DNA of 64,000 nt, from contig JALVST010000134.1 in the NCBI GenBank assembly GCA_027024205.1, forward strand, positions 1 through 64,000. Direction: 5' to 3'. The DNA comes from Flavobacteriales bacterium (lineage in GTDB: Bacteria; Bacteroidota; Bacteroidia; Flavobacteriales; Flavobacteriaceae). The position numbers and the translations under genes are program-made. Positions 37,984 through 48,444 of the stretch are shown here, in pieces (positions within the stretch are counted from its first letter, which is position 1; each line of letters starts with the position of its first letter). The notes under the pieces were generated by a model. It did no database searches, was not told the origin of the DNA, and was given only the letters and a program-made list of their open reading frames with translations.

Positions 37984-39006
37984 TTACTTTATACCGGGTA
38001 ATTTTTGTTTCAGTTCAAGTAACTCTTTAAACAAATCACCTTTCTCTTCAACCCTTTGCGGAACAGTTTTGAGATTAAAATCCGCAGGCATAAAACTATT
38101 ATTTTTTACTTCATCCCAAGTGACCGGTGTGGAAACCGTCGCACCTTTCTTTGCCCGGACAGTGTAAACGCTTGCCGTATTGCGTGTAATGATATTTTGC
38201 CGGTAATCTATCACTACTTTTCCGGTCTCATGTGTTTTATTAGATTTTCCGGGCATTGCAAACAAACCGGGGTGAATATTTTGCATTCTCACTCCTACTT
38301 GTTTGACCCAATCTTTGACCACTTTAAATTCATATTCCGGAGTTAAAGGCACAAGAATATGCATCCCGGAACCACCGGATGTCTTGACAAAAGATTTGAT
38401 ACCCAAGCTACTCAGATATTCGTTTATCAAATCAGCCGCTTCCAATACCTTTTGAAAATTACTTTCCATATCAATATCCAAATCGAAGACCGCCCACGTC
38501 GGATGCAAAATATCTGCAATTTTGGAAGCCCACGTATGAAATTCCACACATGCCTTAGAAGCCAAGTAGATAATGCCGGCACGACTTACCACAACAGGCA
38601 CATTGATAATTTTATTTTGACTAATTTCGTGATATGGAAAAGTCTCGACCAAGCCCGGAATAACGGATTTAAAATCCCTTTTATAAAAAGAAATACCGTG
38701 AATACCTTGTGGAAAATAATGCAAAGTTACCGGTCTGCCTTCCAAATAAGGCATCATGATTGACGCCATTTTCTTATAATAAGTCACCAAATCCAACTTA
38801 GTCAAACCCTCTTCATGCCAAAACATTTTGCCGGGATATTTGATTTCAATATCAAAACCGTCAATTTGCCAATGCACCGGTAAACCTTCCTTAGGTATCA
38901 CAACATAAGTTTTTAAGTATCTTACAAACTTATTAATAAAAACGGCTCCTTTGCTTATTTTTTTATAAAATTTTTCACGCTTTTTAACCGGCAACAAAAT
39001 TGTCAA
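37984..39006 (-). CDS. Standalone LigD-type primase-polymerase domain protein
   Basis: LDLVTYYKKMASIMMPYLEGRPVTLHYFPQGI; WAVFDLDIDME; FVKTSGGSGMHILVPL. Confidence 0.88.
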   Translation of the reverse strand: MTILLPVKKREKFYKKISKGAVFINKFVRYLKTYVVIPKEGLPVHWQIDGFDIEIKYPGKMFWHEEGLTKLDLVTYYKKMASIMMPYLEGRPVTLHYFPQGIHGISFYKRDFKSVIPGLVETFPYHEISQNKIINVPVVVSRAGIIYLASKACVEFHTWASKIADILHPTWAVFDLDIDMESNFQKVLEAADLINEYLSSLGIKSFVKTSGGSGMHILVPLTPEYEFKVVKDWVKQVGVRMQNIHPGLFAMPGKSNKTHETGKVVIDYRQNIITRNTASVYTVRAKKGATVSTPVTWDEVKNNSFMPADFNLKTVPQRVEEKGDLFKELLELKQKLPGIK

Positions 39007-39135
39007 AATTCCAATTAAATTTTTATGTTATAGCTAATAACAAACTTAAAAATATACTTTTCTAATAAAAACAACCGTAGAAACTGTTAAAATATTGAAA
39101 TATAGCATTAAAAAAATTAAAATATCAAAAATCCT

Positions 39136-39165
39136 TTTGTTTTTTTAAAACAAAGTTTACTTTTG
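39136..39165 (+). promoter_or_regulatory. Bacteroidota-type promoter TTTG-N18-TACTTTTG for pepT
   Basis: TTTG 39136-39139; TACTTTTG 39158-39165. Confidence 0.5.
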
Positions 39166-39180
39166 AAAAAAAAATATGAA

Positions 39181-40416
39181 ATGGAAAAACTAGTAGAACG
39201 ATTTATTAAATATGCCAAGATAGATTCACAATCCGACCCGGATTCCAACACGACACCAAGCACGGAAAAACAATGGCAAATTGCCCGTGAATTGGTCAAA
39301 GATCTCAAAGAAATAGGCATGCAAGAAGTTGAAATAGATGATAAAGGCTACGTATATGCCACCTTGCCCGCCAATACGGATCAAGATGTTCCCGTTATCG
39401 GTTTTATTGCCCATTACGATACCGCCCCCGATTATAGTGCTGCCAATGTCAATCCGCAAATTGTTAAAAATTATGACGGTAGCGATATTGTTCTAAACAA
39501 AGAAAAGGGGCTTGTTTTATCGCCAAGTTATTTTCCCGAATTAAAAAATTATATCGGACAAACAATTATCCATACCGATGGTAATTCGCTTTTGGGAGCT
39601 GATGACAAGGCTGGTATAGCTGAAATTGTCGATGCAATGGATTATTTGATAAAACATCCCGAAATTAAACACGGAAAAATACGAGTAGGCTTTAATCCCG
39701 ACGAAGAAATAGGTTTGGGCGCCCAAAATTTTAATGTAAAAAAATTCGGAGCCGATTGGGCTTATACAATGGATGGCTCTGTGGTAGGTGAATTGGAATT
39801 TGAGAACTTTAACGCTGCCGGTGTCAGTGTCAAAATAAACGGCAAAAGTGTGCATCCCGGTTATGCCAAAGACAAAATGATAAATTCCATGCTGATTGCC
39901 GCTGATTTTATCAAAGCTTTTCCAGAAGATGAAACGCCTCAAACTACAAGTGGCTATGAAGGTTTCTACCATTTGCACAACATGAAAGGTGATGTGGAAT
40001 TAACGGAATTACATTATATTATCAGAGACTTTGACCGTCAAAAATTTGAAGACCGAAAAAAGTTTTTTAAAAAAATGGCAGATGATTTTAATAATAAATA
40101 CGGAAAAGGAACTGTTGAAGTGACATTAAAAGATCAATATTACAATATGCGTGAAAAAATAGAACCGGTTAAACACGTTGTCGATATTGTCAAAGAAGCC
40201 ATGATTGATTTGGGTATAAAACCTATAGTTAAAGCTATTCGCGGCGGCACAGACGGAGCCCAACTATCTTTTATGGGTTTACCTTGTCCCAATGTGTTTG
40301 CCGGAGGTTTGAATTTTCACGGGCCTTACGAATTTGTCCCGGTTGAATCTATGCAAAAAGCCCGTGACTTAATTGTAAAAATTGCGGAAAAAACCGCTAA
40401 AAAATTCGGAAAATAA
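39181..40416 (+). CDS. pepT: Peptidase T
   Basis: [73 protein letters not shown]. Confidence 0.95.
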   Translation: MEKLVERFIKYAKIDSQSDPDSNTTPSTEKQWQIARELVKDLKEIGMQEVEIDDKGYVYATLPANTDQDVPVIGFIAHYDTAPDYSAANVNPQIVKNYDGSDIVLNKEKGLVLSPSYFPELKNYIGQTIIHTDGNSLLGADDKAGIAEIVDAMDYLIKHPEIKHGKIRVGFNPDEEIGLGAQNFNVKKFGADWAYTMDGSVVGELEFENFNAAGVSVKINGKSVHPGYAKDKMINSMLIAADFIKAFPEDETPQTTSGYEGFYHLHNMKGDVELTELHYIIRDFDRQKFEDRKKFFKKMADDFNNKYGKGTVEVTLKDQYYNMREKIEPVKHVVDIVKEAMIDLGIKPIVKAIRGGTDGAQLSFMGLPCPNVFAGGLNFHGPYEFVPVESMQKARDLIVKIAEKTAKKFGK

Positions 40417-40423
40417 TTACATT

Positions 40424-40457
40424 GCAACCTGTTCTGACAAAGGGCAGGTTGTTTTTT
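40424..40457 (+). terminator. Rho-independent terminator after pepT
   Basis: caacctg...caggttg followed by a T-tract. Confidence 0.75.
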
Positions 40458-40482
40458 ATCAAACCAATACCCCTCATTCATT

Positions 40483-43326
40483 ATGAAAATCAATACGTTT
40501 ATCAATCGTCATCTCGGCCCGCGAGAAAAAGATTTACCGGAAATGTTTAAAACTATCGGCGTCAAAGATATGGAACAATTGATTTATGAGACCATTCCCG
40601 ATAATATTCGCCTTAAAGAAGCATTACATTTACCGCAGGCAATGACCGAAGCGGAATTTATGCATCATATTCAAAAAATTTCCGAACAAAATAAAATCTT
40701 TAAAACCTACATCGGTTTCGGTTATTACAATACATCCATGCCCGGAGTTATCCAGCGCAATATATTCGAAAATCCGTCTTGGTACACTTCATATACTCCT
40801 TACCAACCGGAAATTTCCCAAGGACGATTAGAAGCATTGCTCAACTATCAAACCATGCTGGTCGAATTGACCGCTTTGGATATAGCTAATGCATCTTTAT
40901 TGGATGAAGCCACCGCTGCTGCCGAAGCCATGTTGATGTTTTATAATACCCGCAACCGCAAACAAAAAAAAGCCGGCGTTAAGCGTTTTTTTGTTGACAT
41001 GGATGTTTTTCCGCAAACATTGGCTGTACTTGAAACCAGAGCTAATGCTTTGGATATTGAAATTATAAAAGGTGATTTTAGAACAGCACTCATAGACAAA
41101 TCATATTTCGGTGCATTCGTCCAATACCCGTCTGCTTCAGGAAAAATCAATGATTACAGAGATTTTGCCAATAATCTTAAAGATAACAATGTCCCGTTGG
41201 CCGTAGCAGCCGATTTATTATCGCTCACGCTATTGAGTCCTCCCGGCGACTGGGGAGCCGATGTAGTCGTAGGAAGCACTCAACGATTCGGATTACCTAT
41301 GGCTTACGGCGGGCCTCATGCCGGCTATTTTGTAGCCAAAGAAACTTACAAACGTCATATTCCCGGACGGATTATTGGCGTAACCATTGACGCACAAGGC
41401 AATAAAGCCATGAGAATGGCACTCCAAACCCGCGAACAACATATCAAACGCGAAAAAGCTACTTCAAATATTTGCACGGCACAAGTCTTGTTGGCAGTAT
41501 TATCGGGGATGTATGCTGTCTATCACGGTCCGGAAGGGCTTATGGAAATTGCCAGAGAAATACACCGTTTGACTAAAAAATTATTTTTCGGATTAATAGA
41601 ATTAGGATACAAACCTGTGCATGACGTTTTTTTCGATACACTTTTAGTTCCGGTCAAAATAGATAAAATCAGACATATTGCCGAATCCGAACAAATCAAT
41701 TTTAACTATTTTCACGGTGACAATCTGCTTGGTATTTCCATCGACGAAGTTACAACCGATCGGGATATTGAAAAAATCTTGGAAATTTTCTCTATTGAGA
41801 AAGAAATACCACAAACCAAAGATGATTTTTCCGTGATACCGGACGAACTGTTACGAACAAACAAATTTATGCAGCAAGAAGTGTTTAACAGTTACCATTC
41901 CGAAACGGAAATGATGCGCTATATCAAAAAACTCGAAAAACGGGATTTGTCATTGACCCATTCAATGATTCCGCTAGGGTCTTGCACAATGAAACTCAAT
42001 GCTGCAACTGAAATGTTTCCGGTAAGTTGGAAAAAATGGAATGCTTTGCATCCTTTTGTCCCGGAAGAACAAGCTTGCGGTTATACAGTTATCATTGAAA
42101 ATCTAAAAAATTACCTGAAAGAAATCACAGGATTGGATGCTGTCAGTTTACAACCCAATTCGGGAGCCGCCGGTGAATATGCCGGCCTGTTAACCATTAG
42201 AAAATACCATCAAAGTCGTGGTGAAGGACAACGGAATATCGCATTGATTCCGGCTTCGGCACATGGGACTAATCCGGCATCGGCCGTTATGGCGGGACAT
42301 AAAGTCATCGTGATAAAAACAACATCCGAAGGTAATATTGATGTAAACGACTTGCGTGAAAAAGCCGAACTTTATAAAGACACCTTATCAGTTTTTATGG
42401 TTACTTATCCGTCCACACACGGTGTTTTCGAATCGGCTATTAAAGAAATGACGAATATTGTTCATCAAAACGGCGGACAAGTTTATATGGACGGTGCCAA
42501 CATGAATGCCCAGGTGGGTTTAACCAATCCGGCTATCATCGGCGCAGACGTCTGTCATCTCAATTTGCACAAAACCTTTTCTATTCCGCACGGCGGCGGC
42601 GGTCCCGGCGTTGGTCCCATAGCCGTCAAAAAACATTTGGCAGATTTCTTACCCTCTCATCCGTTGATAAAAACGGGCGGTAAAAAAGGAAGTCCCGTAG
42701 CCGCAGCACCTTATGGCTCTATTTTGGTCAGTCTGATTTCTTATGCTTATATCCGGATGGCCGGTCCTGACGGTCTCAAAAAAATAACCGAATTTGCAAT
42801 TCTCAATGCCAATTATCTCGAAGCGCTGCTCAAAAACTATTATCCCGTACTTTATACCGGTGAACGCGGAAGAGCCGCTCACGAATTTATCGCGGACTGC
42901 CGTCCGTTTAAAGAAAAAAATATTACCGTAATGGATATAGCCAAACGCTTAATGGATTACGGCTATCATGCTCCGACGGTTTCGTTCCCCGTTCACGATA
43001 CTTTAATGATTGAACCTACCGAAAGTGAAAGCAAAGAAGAAATTGACCGTTTTGCTGATGCAATGATAAGTATCTGGAAAGAAATTCAAGAAATTACGGG
43101 TGAAAACGGCGATAATCCGCTTAAAAATGCACCGCATACCCAAGAGATGGTTACAAATGATGTATGGTTTCACAATTACTCGCGACAAAAAGCCGCTTTT
43201 GCGTTGCCTTACATCAAAGAAAATAAATTTTGGCCTTTTGCAGCACGCGTTGACGATGCTTATGGCGACCGTAATCTACATTGCACATGCGACCCCATTG
43301 AAGCTTATGAAGAACAGGATAGTTAA
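40483..43326 (+). CDS. gcvP: Glycine dehydrogenase (aminomethyl-transferring), P-protein
   Basis: FINRHLGPREKD; MIPLGSCTMKLNA; HLNLHKTFSIPHGGGGPGVGPI. Confidence 0.98.
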   Translation: MKINTFINRHLGPREKDLPEMFKTIGVKDMEQLIYETIPDNIRLKEALHLPQAMTEAEFMHHIQKISEQNKIFKTYIGFGYYNTSMPGVIQRNIFENPSWYTSYTPYQPEISQGRLEALLNYQTMLVELTALDIANASLLDEATAAAEAMLMFYNTRNRKQKKAGVKRFFVDMDVFPQTLAVLETRANALDIEIIKGDFRTALIDKSYFGAFVQYPSASGKINDYRDFANNLKDNNVPLAVAADLLSLTLLSPPGDWGADVVVGSTQRFGLPMAYGGPHAGYFVAKETYKRHIPGRIIGVTIDAQGNKAMRMALQTREQHIKREKATSNICTAQVLLAVLSGMYAVYHGPEGLMEIAREIHRLTKKLFFGLIELGYKPVHDVFFDTLLVPVKIDKIRHIAESEQINFNYFHGDNLLGISIDEVTTDRDIEKILEIFSIEKEIPQTKDDFSVIPDELLRTNKFMQQEVFNSYHSETEMMRYIKKLEKRDLSLTHSMIPLGSCTMKLNAATEMFPVSWKKWNALHPFVPEEQACGYTVIIENLKNYLKEITGLDAVSLQPNSGAAGEYAGLLTIRKYHQSRGEGQRNIALIPASAHGTNPASAVMAGHKVIVIKTTSEGNIDVNDLREKAELYKDTLSVFMVTYPSTHGVFESAIKEMTNIVHQNGGQVYMDGANMNAQVGLTNPAIIGADVCHLNLHKTFSIPHGGGGPGVGPIAVKKHLADFLPSHPLIKTGGKKGSPVAAAPYGSILVSLISYAYIRMAGPDGLKKITEFAILNANYLEALLKNYYPVLYTGERGRAAHEFIADCRPFKEKNITVMDIAKRLMDYGYHAPTVSFPVHDTLMIEPTESESKEEIDRFADAMISIWKEIQEITGENGDNPLKNAPHTQEMVTNDVWFHNYSRQKAAFALPYIKENKFWPFAARVDDAYGDRNLHCTCDPIEAYEEQDS

Positions 43327-43486
43327 TTAAGAAAATGAGGAAATGAAGAAAAATTTTCATGTTATAAAAAAAATCCTCAATTCCTCGATTTATAAAACAA
43401 ATATTCTGGTTCGTAACAATAAACAATCAAAAAAAAACGGATTATTCAACGAACCGGAACAAATCCTCAATTCCTCAAAAAAACCA

Positions 43487-43517
43487 TTTGCTCATAAAAA
43501 AAATAGTTGTATCTTTG
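43487..43517 (+). promoter_or_regulatory. Bacteroidota-type promoter TTTG-N19-TATCTTTG for rpsO
   Basis: TTTG 43487-43490; TATCTTTG 43510-43517. Confidence 0.6.
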
Positions 43518-43563
43518 CCACTTAAAATAAAACATACATAATAATCATTTAAAAAATATTGGC

Positions 43564-43833
43564 ATGTATTTAACACCTGAAATTAAAAAAGAAATTTTTG
43601 CTAAGTACGGAAAATCGGAAAAAGATACCGGTTCACCGGAAGGACAAATTGCATTATTTACTTATCGTATCAACCATTTGACCGAACATTTGAAAAAAAA
43701 CAAACACGATTACAGCACTGAAAAAGCTTTGGTCAAATTAGTAGGAAAAAGACGAAGTCTTTTAAACTATTTGAAAAACAACGATATTGAAAGATATCGT
43801 AAAATCGTTAAAGAATTAGGCTTACGTAAATAA
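43564..43833 (+). CDS. rpsO: Ribosomal protein S15
   Basis: [49 protein letters not shown]. Confidence 0.98.
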   Translation: MYLTPEIKKEIFAKYGKSEKDTGSPEGQIALFTYRINHLTEHLKKNKHDYSTEKALVKLVGKRRSLLNYLKNNDIERYRKIVKELGLRK

Positions 43834-43845
43834 GCCGGAACAATT

Positions 43846-43872
43846 AAAAAGGGCGGGAAACTGCCCTTTTTT
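43846..43872 (+). terminator. Terminator/attenuator hairpin between rpsO and pnp
   Basis: aaaaagggcgggaaactgccctttttt. Confidence 0.8.
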
Positions 43873-43936
43873 ATATTATTTACAATTGTATCTCACAATT
43901 GAAATAAATTGATTTACTACAAATTAAACTAATTTT

Positions 43937-46084
43937 ATGAAACCAAATCCAATCAAAGAGACCATACAACTTGACGATGGCAGAACCATAACGATAGAAA
44001 CAGGCAAATTAGCCAAACAAGCAGACGGGTCAGTTGTGGTTCAGATGGGAAATACAATGCTTTTGGCAACAGCGGTTGCCTCAAAAGATATCAATCCCGA
44101 TGTTGATTTTTTACCATTAACTGTTGATTATCGTGAAAAATTTGCTTCATCCGGTCGATTTCCGGGCGGATTCTTTAAGCGGGAAGGACGGCCCAGTAAC
44201 GAAGAAATTTTAGTAATGCGATTGGTCGATCGTGTTTTACGACCATTATTCCCAAAAGATTATCATGCCGAGACACAAGTCATGATACAATTAATGTCTC
44301 ATGATGAAAACGTACAAGCTGACTCACTAGCCGGCTTAGCCGCCTCAGCAGCTTTAGCCGTTTCCGATATTCCTTTTGAAGGGCCTATATCGGAAGTAAG
44401 AGTGGCAAAAATCGATGGGAAGTTGGTCATCAATCCCGATTATGAATCTACCCAAAGAGCAACCATAGACTTAATGGTAGGAGGCACAGAAGATTCCGTA
44501 ACAATGGTAGAAGGCCAGATGAAAGAAGTCAGTGAAGAAGAAATGATTGAAGCTATTGAATTTGCACACCAATCCATTAAAAAACATATTGCCGTTCAAA
44601 AACAACTTGCCGAAAAGGTAGCCAAAGCTTTTCCTAAAAGAGACTATCCCAAAGATGAAGAAGACGAAGATTTATACATAGAAATAGAAAAAGCTATTTA
44701 TGATAAAATCTATGCCATAGCCAAAGAGGGCACGGCAAAACAAGAACGAAGTGAAAAATTTGAAGCCGTCAAAGAAGAACTTTTAGGAAACTACGATGAA
44801 GAAATACTTGAAGAAAAAGGTAAATTGATAGAAAATTATTTCCATAAAGTAATGAAAAAAGCCGTCCGGGATTTGATATTAAACGAAGGATTGCGTCTGG
44901 ACGGTCGTAAAACCGATGAAATCAGACCTATTTGGACGGAAGTGGATTATTTACCGTCCGTTCATGGTTCCGCCATTTTTACCCGTGGTGAAACCCAAGC
45001 TCTGGCTACGGTAACATTGGGAACCTCCCGGGAAGTAAACATGATAGATGGCGCCACTTTACGCAGTGAAGAAAAATTTTACTTACACTATAATTTTCCC
45101 CCCTTTTCAACCGGTGAAGCCCGCCCTATCCGTGGTACATCTCGTCGTGAAATAGGACACGGTCATTTGGCTCAACGCGCTTTGGAACCTATGGTACCGG
45201 AAGATTCACCATACACTATCAGAGTAGTATCAGACATTTTAGAGTCCAACGGTTCATCATCCATGGCTACTGTTTGTGCCGGTTCCATGGCACTTATGGA
45301 TGCCGGAATCCAAATGAAAAAGCCGGTTTCGGGTATTGCCATGGGATTGATATACGATGAAGAAACCAAAAATTATGCAGTCTTGTCCGATATCCTCGGG
45401 GATGAAGACCACTTAGGAGATATGGATTTTAAAGTAACCGGGACCAAAGACGGCATAACCGCCTGTCAAATGGACATAAAAATCAAAGACCTAAAACGTG
45501 AAATCCTTGAAAAAGCTTTACATCAAGCCAAAGAAGGACGTTTACATATTATGAATGAAATGGAAAAAAGCATTTCCGAACCGAGACCAAGCGTCAAAGA
45601 TTTTGTGCCTAAAATGGTTAAAATAGAAATCCCCAAAGATTATATCGGCGCTGTTATCGGTAAAGGCGGTAAAGATATTCAACAACTGCAAGAAGAAACC
45701 GATACAACCATTGTAATAGATGAAATTAACGGTAAAGGTATTATCGAAATTATGGGAACCGATATGGATAATATCCAAAAAGTTTTGGACCGTATCGAAA
45801 TCATAACTTTCGAACCCGAAGTGGGAGAAGTATATGAAGGTAAAGTTGTGTCGATTAAAGATTTCGGAGCTTTTATAGAAATTGCTCCCGGAACCGAAGG
45901 TTTGTTGCATATCTCGGAAATAGACTGGAAACGTATCAACAAAGTAACAGACGTATTGAAAGAAGGAGATACTGTCAAAGTAAAATTATTAGGTTTTGAC
46001 AAAGGTAAAATGAAATTGTCAAGAAAAGTTTTACTACCACGTCCACCTCGTAAAGATAAACGTCCAGGACGTCAAAATTCTTAG
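43937..46084 (+). CDS. pnp: Polyribonucleotide nucleotidyltransferase
   Basis: [19 protein letters not shown] domain [20 protein letters not shown]1 domain at C-terminus. Confidence 0.98.
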   Translation: MKPNPIKETIQLDDGRTITIETGKLAKQADGSVVVQMGNTMLLATAVASKDINPDVDFLPLTVDYREKFASSGRFPGGFFKREGRPSNEEILVMRLVDRVLRPLFPKDYHAETQVMIQLMSHDENVQADSLAGLAASAALAVSDIPFEGPISEVRVAKIDGKLVINPDYESTQRATIDLMVGGTEDSVTMVEGQMKEVSEEEMIEAIEFAHQSIKKHIAVQKQLAEKVAKAFPKRDYPKDEEDEDLYIEIEKAIYDKIYAIAKEGTAKQERSEKFEAVKEELLGNYDEEILEEKGKLIENYFHKVMKKAVRDLILNEGLRLDGRKTDEIRPIWTEVDYLPSVHGSAIFTRGETQALATVTLGTSREVNMIDGATLRSEEKFYLHYNFPPFSTGEARPIRGTSRREIGHGHLAQRALEPMVPEDSPYTIRVVSDILESNGSSSMATVCAGSMALMDAGIQMKKPVSGIAMGLIYDEETKNYAVLSDILGDEDHLGDMDFKVTGTKDGITACQMDIKIKDLKREILEKALHQAKEGRLHIMNEMEKSISEPRPSVKDFVPKMVKIEIPKDYIGAVIGKGGKDIQQLQEETDTTIVIDEINGKGIIEIMGTDMDNIQKVLDRIEIITFEPEVGEVYEGKVVSIKDFGAFIEIAPGTEGLLHISEIDWKRINKVTDVLKEGDTVKVKLLGFDKGKMKLSRKVLLPRPPRKDKRPGRQNS

Positions 46085-46089
46085 TCCTT

Positions 46090-46119
46090 AAAGCTTGTCA
46101 ATCCGGCAAGCTTTTTTTT
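46090..46119 (+). terminator. Rho-independent terminator after pnp
   Basis: aaagcttg-tcaatccgg-caagcttttttt. Confidence 0.85.
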
Positions 46120-46175
46120 ATTAAATTTGCTTTTAAACAGCTAATTTATCTATTTTAGCTAAAAAAAGTTTCAAA

Positions 46176-46913
46176 ATGTATTTGGAAAGCATTGGAAAAT
46201 ACGCATTGATGCTCAAACAAGTCTTTAAAAAACCGCAAAAACCGAAAGTTTTTTGGGAGAATTATTTTAAAGAAGTAGAAGATTTGGGACTCAAATCCAT
46301 CGGCTTGGTCAGTTTCATATCCTTTTTTATCGGCGGGGTTGTTACCATTCAAACCGCCAGAAATTTGGATAATCCTTTGATAGATAAAATGTATATAGGT
46401 TATGCCACGGTAAAATCCATTATTTTGGAATTTTCACCGACATTCATTTCTATCATATTGGCCGGAATAGTAGGGTCATATATTGCTTCAACTATCGGCA
46501 CGATGCGAATTACCGAACAGATTGACGCTTTGGATGTTATGGGAGTTAATTCGTTAAATTATCTAGTGTTGCCCAAAGTGGTTGCCGCTGTCAGTTTTTA
46601 TCCTTTTCTGATTAGTATCAGTATGTTTTTGGGTGTTTTCGGCGGTTGGGTTGTCGGTAATTTGACCGGTATGGTTTTATCCAATGATTATTTAAAAGGT
46701 ATCAGATTTATGTTTGACAGTTTTGATATCACTTATGCTTTGATCAAGACCTTGGTTTTTGCTTTTTTTATAGCAACCATTCCTTCGTATTACGGTTATT
46801 ATGTTAAAGGAGGATCATTAGAAGTGGGGAGAGCCGCCACTCAAGCAGTCATTTGGACCAGTGTCAATATTATTATTTTTAATTACATTTTAACGCAATT
46901 GTTATTAAGCTAA
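46176..46913 (+). CDS. mlaE: MlaE/YrbE-family ABC permease
   Basis: FISFFIGGVVTIQTARNL; TEQIDALDVMGVNSLNYLVLPKVVAAV. Confidence 0.93.
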   Translation: MYLESIGKYALMLKQVFKKPQKPKVFWENYFKEVEDLGLKSIGLVSFISFFIGGVVTIQTARNLDNPLIDKMYIGYATVKSIILEFSPTFISIILAGIVGSYIASTIGTMRITEQIDALDVMGVNSLNYLVLPKVVAAVSFYPFLISISMFLGVFGGWVVGNLTGMVLSNDYLKGIRFMFDSFDITYALIKTLVFAFFIATIPSYYGYYVKGGSLEVGRAATQAVIWTSVNIIIFNYILTQLLLS

Positions 46914-47687
46914 ATGATAGAAGTCAAAAATATATACAAATCATTTGGAGACAAATTGGTTCTAAAAGGTATTTCAGCTGTTTTTGAAACCGGAAAGACC
47001 AATATGATTATAGGACAAAGCGGTGCCGGTAAAACCGTATTTTTAAAAAGTATGTTAGGCCTCATCAAACCAGATAAAGGCTATATTTCATTTGACGGAC
47101 GCATTTGGAACCAATTATCCTTAAAAGAACAAAGACAAATCCGAAAAGAAGTCGGGGTGGTTTTTCAAGGGAATGCTCTTTTTGATTCCATGACGATAGA
47201 AGAAAATATAAAATTTCCCATGCGAATGTTTACAACAATGACGCCTGCCGAAAAAAAAGACCGGGTCAATGAAGTCTTGGAACAAGTCAATTTGTCCGGG
47301 GTTAATAATAAATATCCGGCTGAGATTTCGGGTGGGCAACAAAAACGGGTGGCATTAGCCCGTGCCATTGTTTTGTATCCCAAATATCTTTTTTGCGACG
47401 AACCGAATTCCGGTCTCGATCCTAAAACCGCTATTCTTATCGACAATCTAATTCACGATTTAACAGTGCGTTATAACACCACAACCGTTATCAACACCCA
47501 CGATATGAACTCAATCATGGAAATCGGAGAAAAAATTATCTTTCTCAAAAACGGTTATAAACAATGGGAAGGCGATAAATCCGAAATTTTCTTTACAGAT
47601 AACCGGGATTTGAATGACTTTGTTTTCTCGTCCTTTTTGTTTAAAAGGGTTAAGGAATTGGTTCAAAAAGAAGGGCATTTTGAATAA
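46914..47687 (+). CDS. mlaF: MlaF-family ABC ATPase
   Basis: IGQSGAGKTVFLKSMLGL; ISGGQQKRVALARAIVLYPKYLFCDEPNSGLDP. Confidence 0.93.
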   Translation: MIEVKNIYKSFGDKLVLKGISAVFETGKTNMIIGQSGAGKTVFLKSMLGLIKPDKGYISFDGRIWNQLSLKEQRQIRKEVGVVFQGNALFDSMTIEENIKFPMRMFTTMTPAEKKDRVNEVLEQVNLSGVNNKYPAEISGGQQKRVALARAIVLYPKYLFCDEPNSGLDPKTAILIDNLIHDLTVRYNTTTVINTHDMNSIMEIGEKIIFLKNGYKQWEGDKSEIFFTDNRDLNDFVFSSFLFKRVKELVQKEGHFE

Positions 47688-47690
47688 ACT

Positions 47691-48401
47691 ATGTGGCAGT
47701 CACGAACAGAATTATTATTGACAAAAGAAGGACTTAAAAAGTTACAACAAGCACATGTTTTGGTCGTAGGGCTTGGAGGCGTCGGTTCGTATGCTGTCGA
47801 ATTTTTGGCCCGTAGTGGTATCGGTCAACTGACTTTGGTTGATGGCGATACCGTTGACATTACCAATATCAACCGGCAATTACCTGCTTTACACTCCACA
47901 GTAGGGCGGCCAAAAACCGGGGTCGTAGCGGAAAGATTAAAAGATATCAATCCCGAAATCAAATTGCACACAATCAATAGATTTATCAAACCGGATGAAT
48001 TTAACGAACTGGTTTCTCTCGCAAAATTTGATTATATCATCGATGCAATTGATAGTGTCTCGCCTAAAATTTATTTGATTTTAGCCGCTAAACGCCAAAA
48101 AATAAAAATTATATCGGCCATGGGGGCCGGTGGCAAAACGGACCCGTCAAAAGTCAAAGTGACAGATATATCCAAAACCCGTGAAGATTTTCTGGCACGC
48201 GTTATTCGTAAACGCCTGCGTAAACACGGAATTCAAAAAGGTATTAAATGTGTTTTTTCAACCGAATTGCAACATCCGGATAGCCTACAAATGACTGATA
48301 ATGAAAATTTTAAAAAATCCCATTACGGTACTATCTCTTACTTGCCGGCACTTTTCGGATTACATGCCGCAGCAACGGTTATCCGGTATTTGGTTGATTG
48401 A
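47691..48401 (+). CDS. tcdA: tRNA threonylcarbamoyladenosine dehydratase (ThiF/MoeB-like)
   Basis: VLVVGLGGVGSYAVEFLARSGIGQLTLVDGDTVDITNINRQLPAL. Confidence 0.93.
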   Translation: MWQSRTELLLTKEGLKKLQQAHVLVVGLGGVGSYAVEFLARSGIGQLTLVDGDTVDITNINRQLPALHSTVGRPKTGVVAERLKDINPEIKLHTINRFIKPDEFNELVSLAKFDYIIDAIDSVSPKIYLILAAKRQKIKIISAMGAGGKTDPSKVKVTDISKTREDFLARVIRKRLRKHGIQKGIKCVFSTELQHPDSLQMTDNENFKKSHYGTISYLPALFGLHAAATVIRYLVD

Positions 48402-48444
48402 GAAGAGAAAATTTTTCTATCAACACATCATTTCCTCAACAAAC

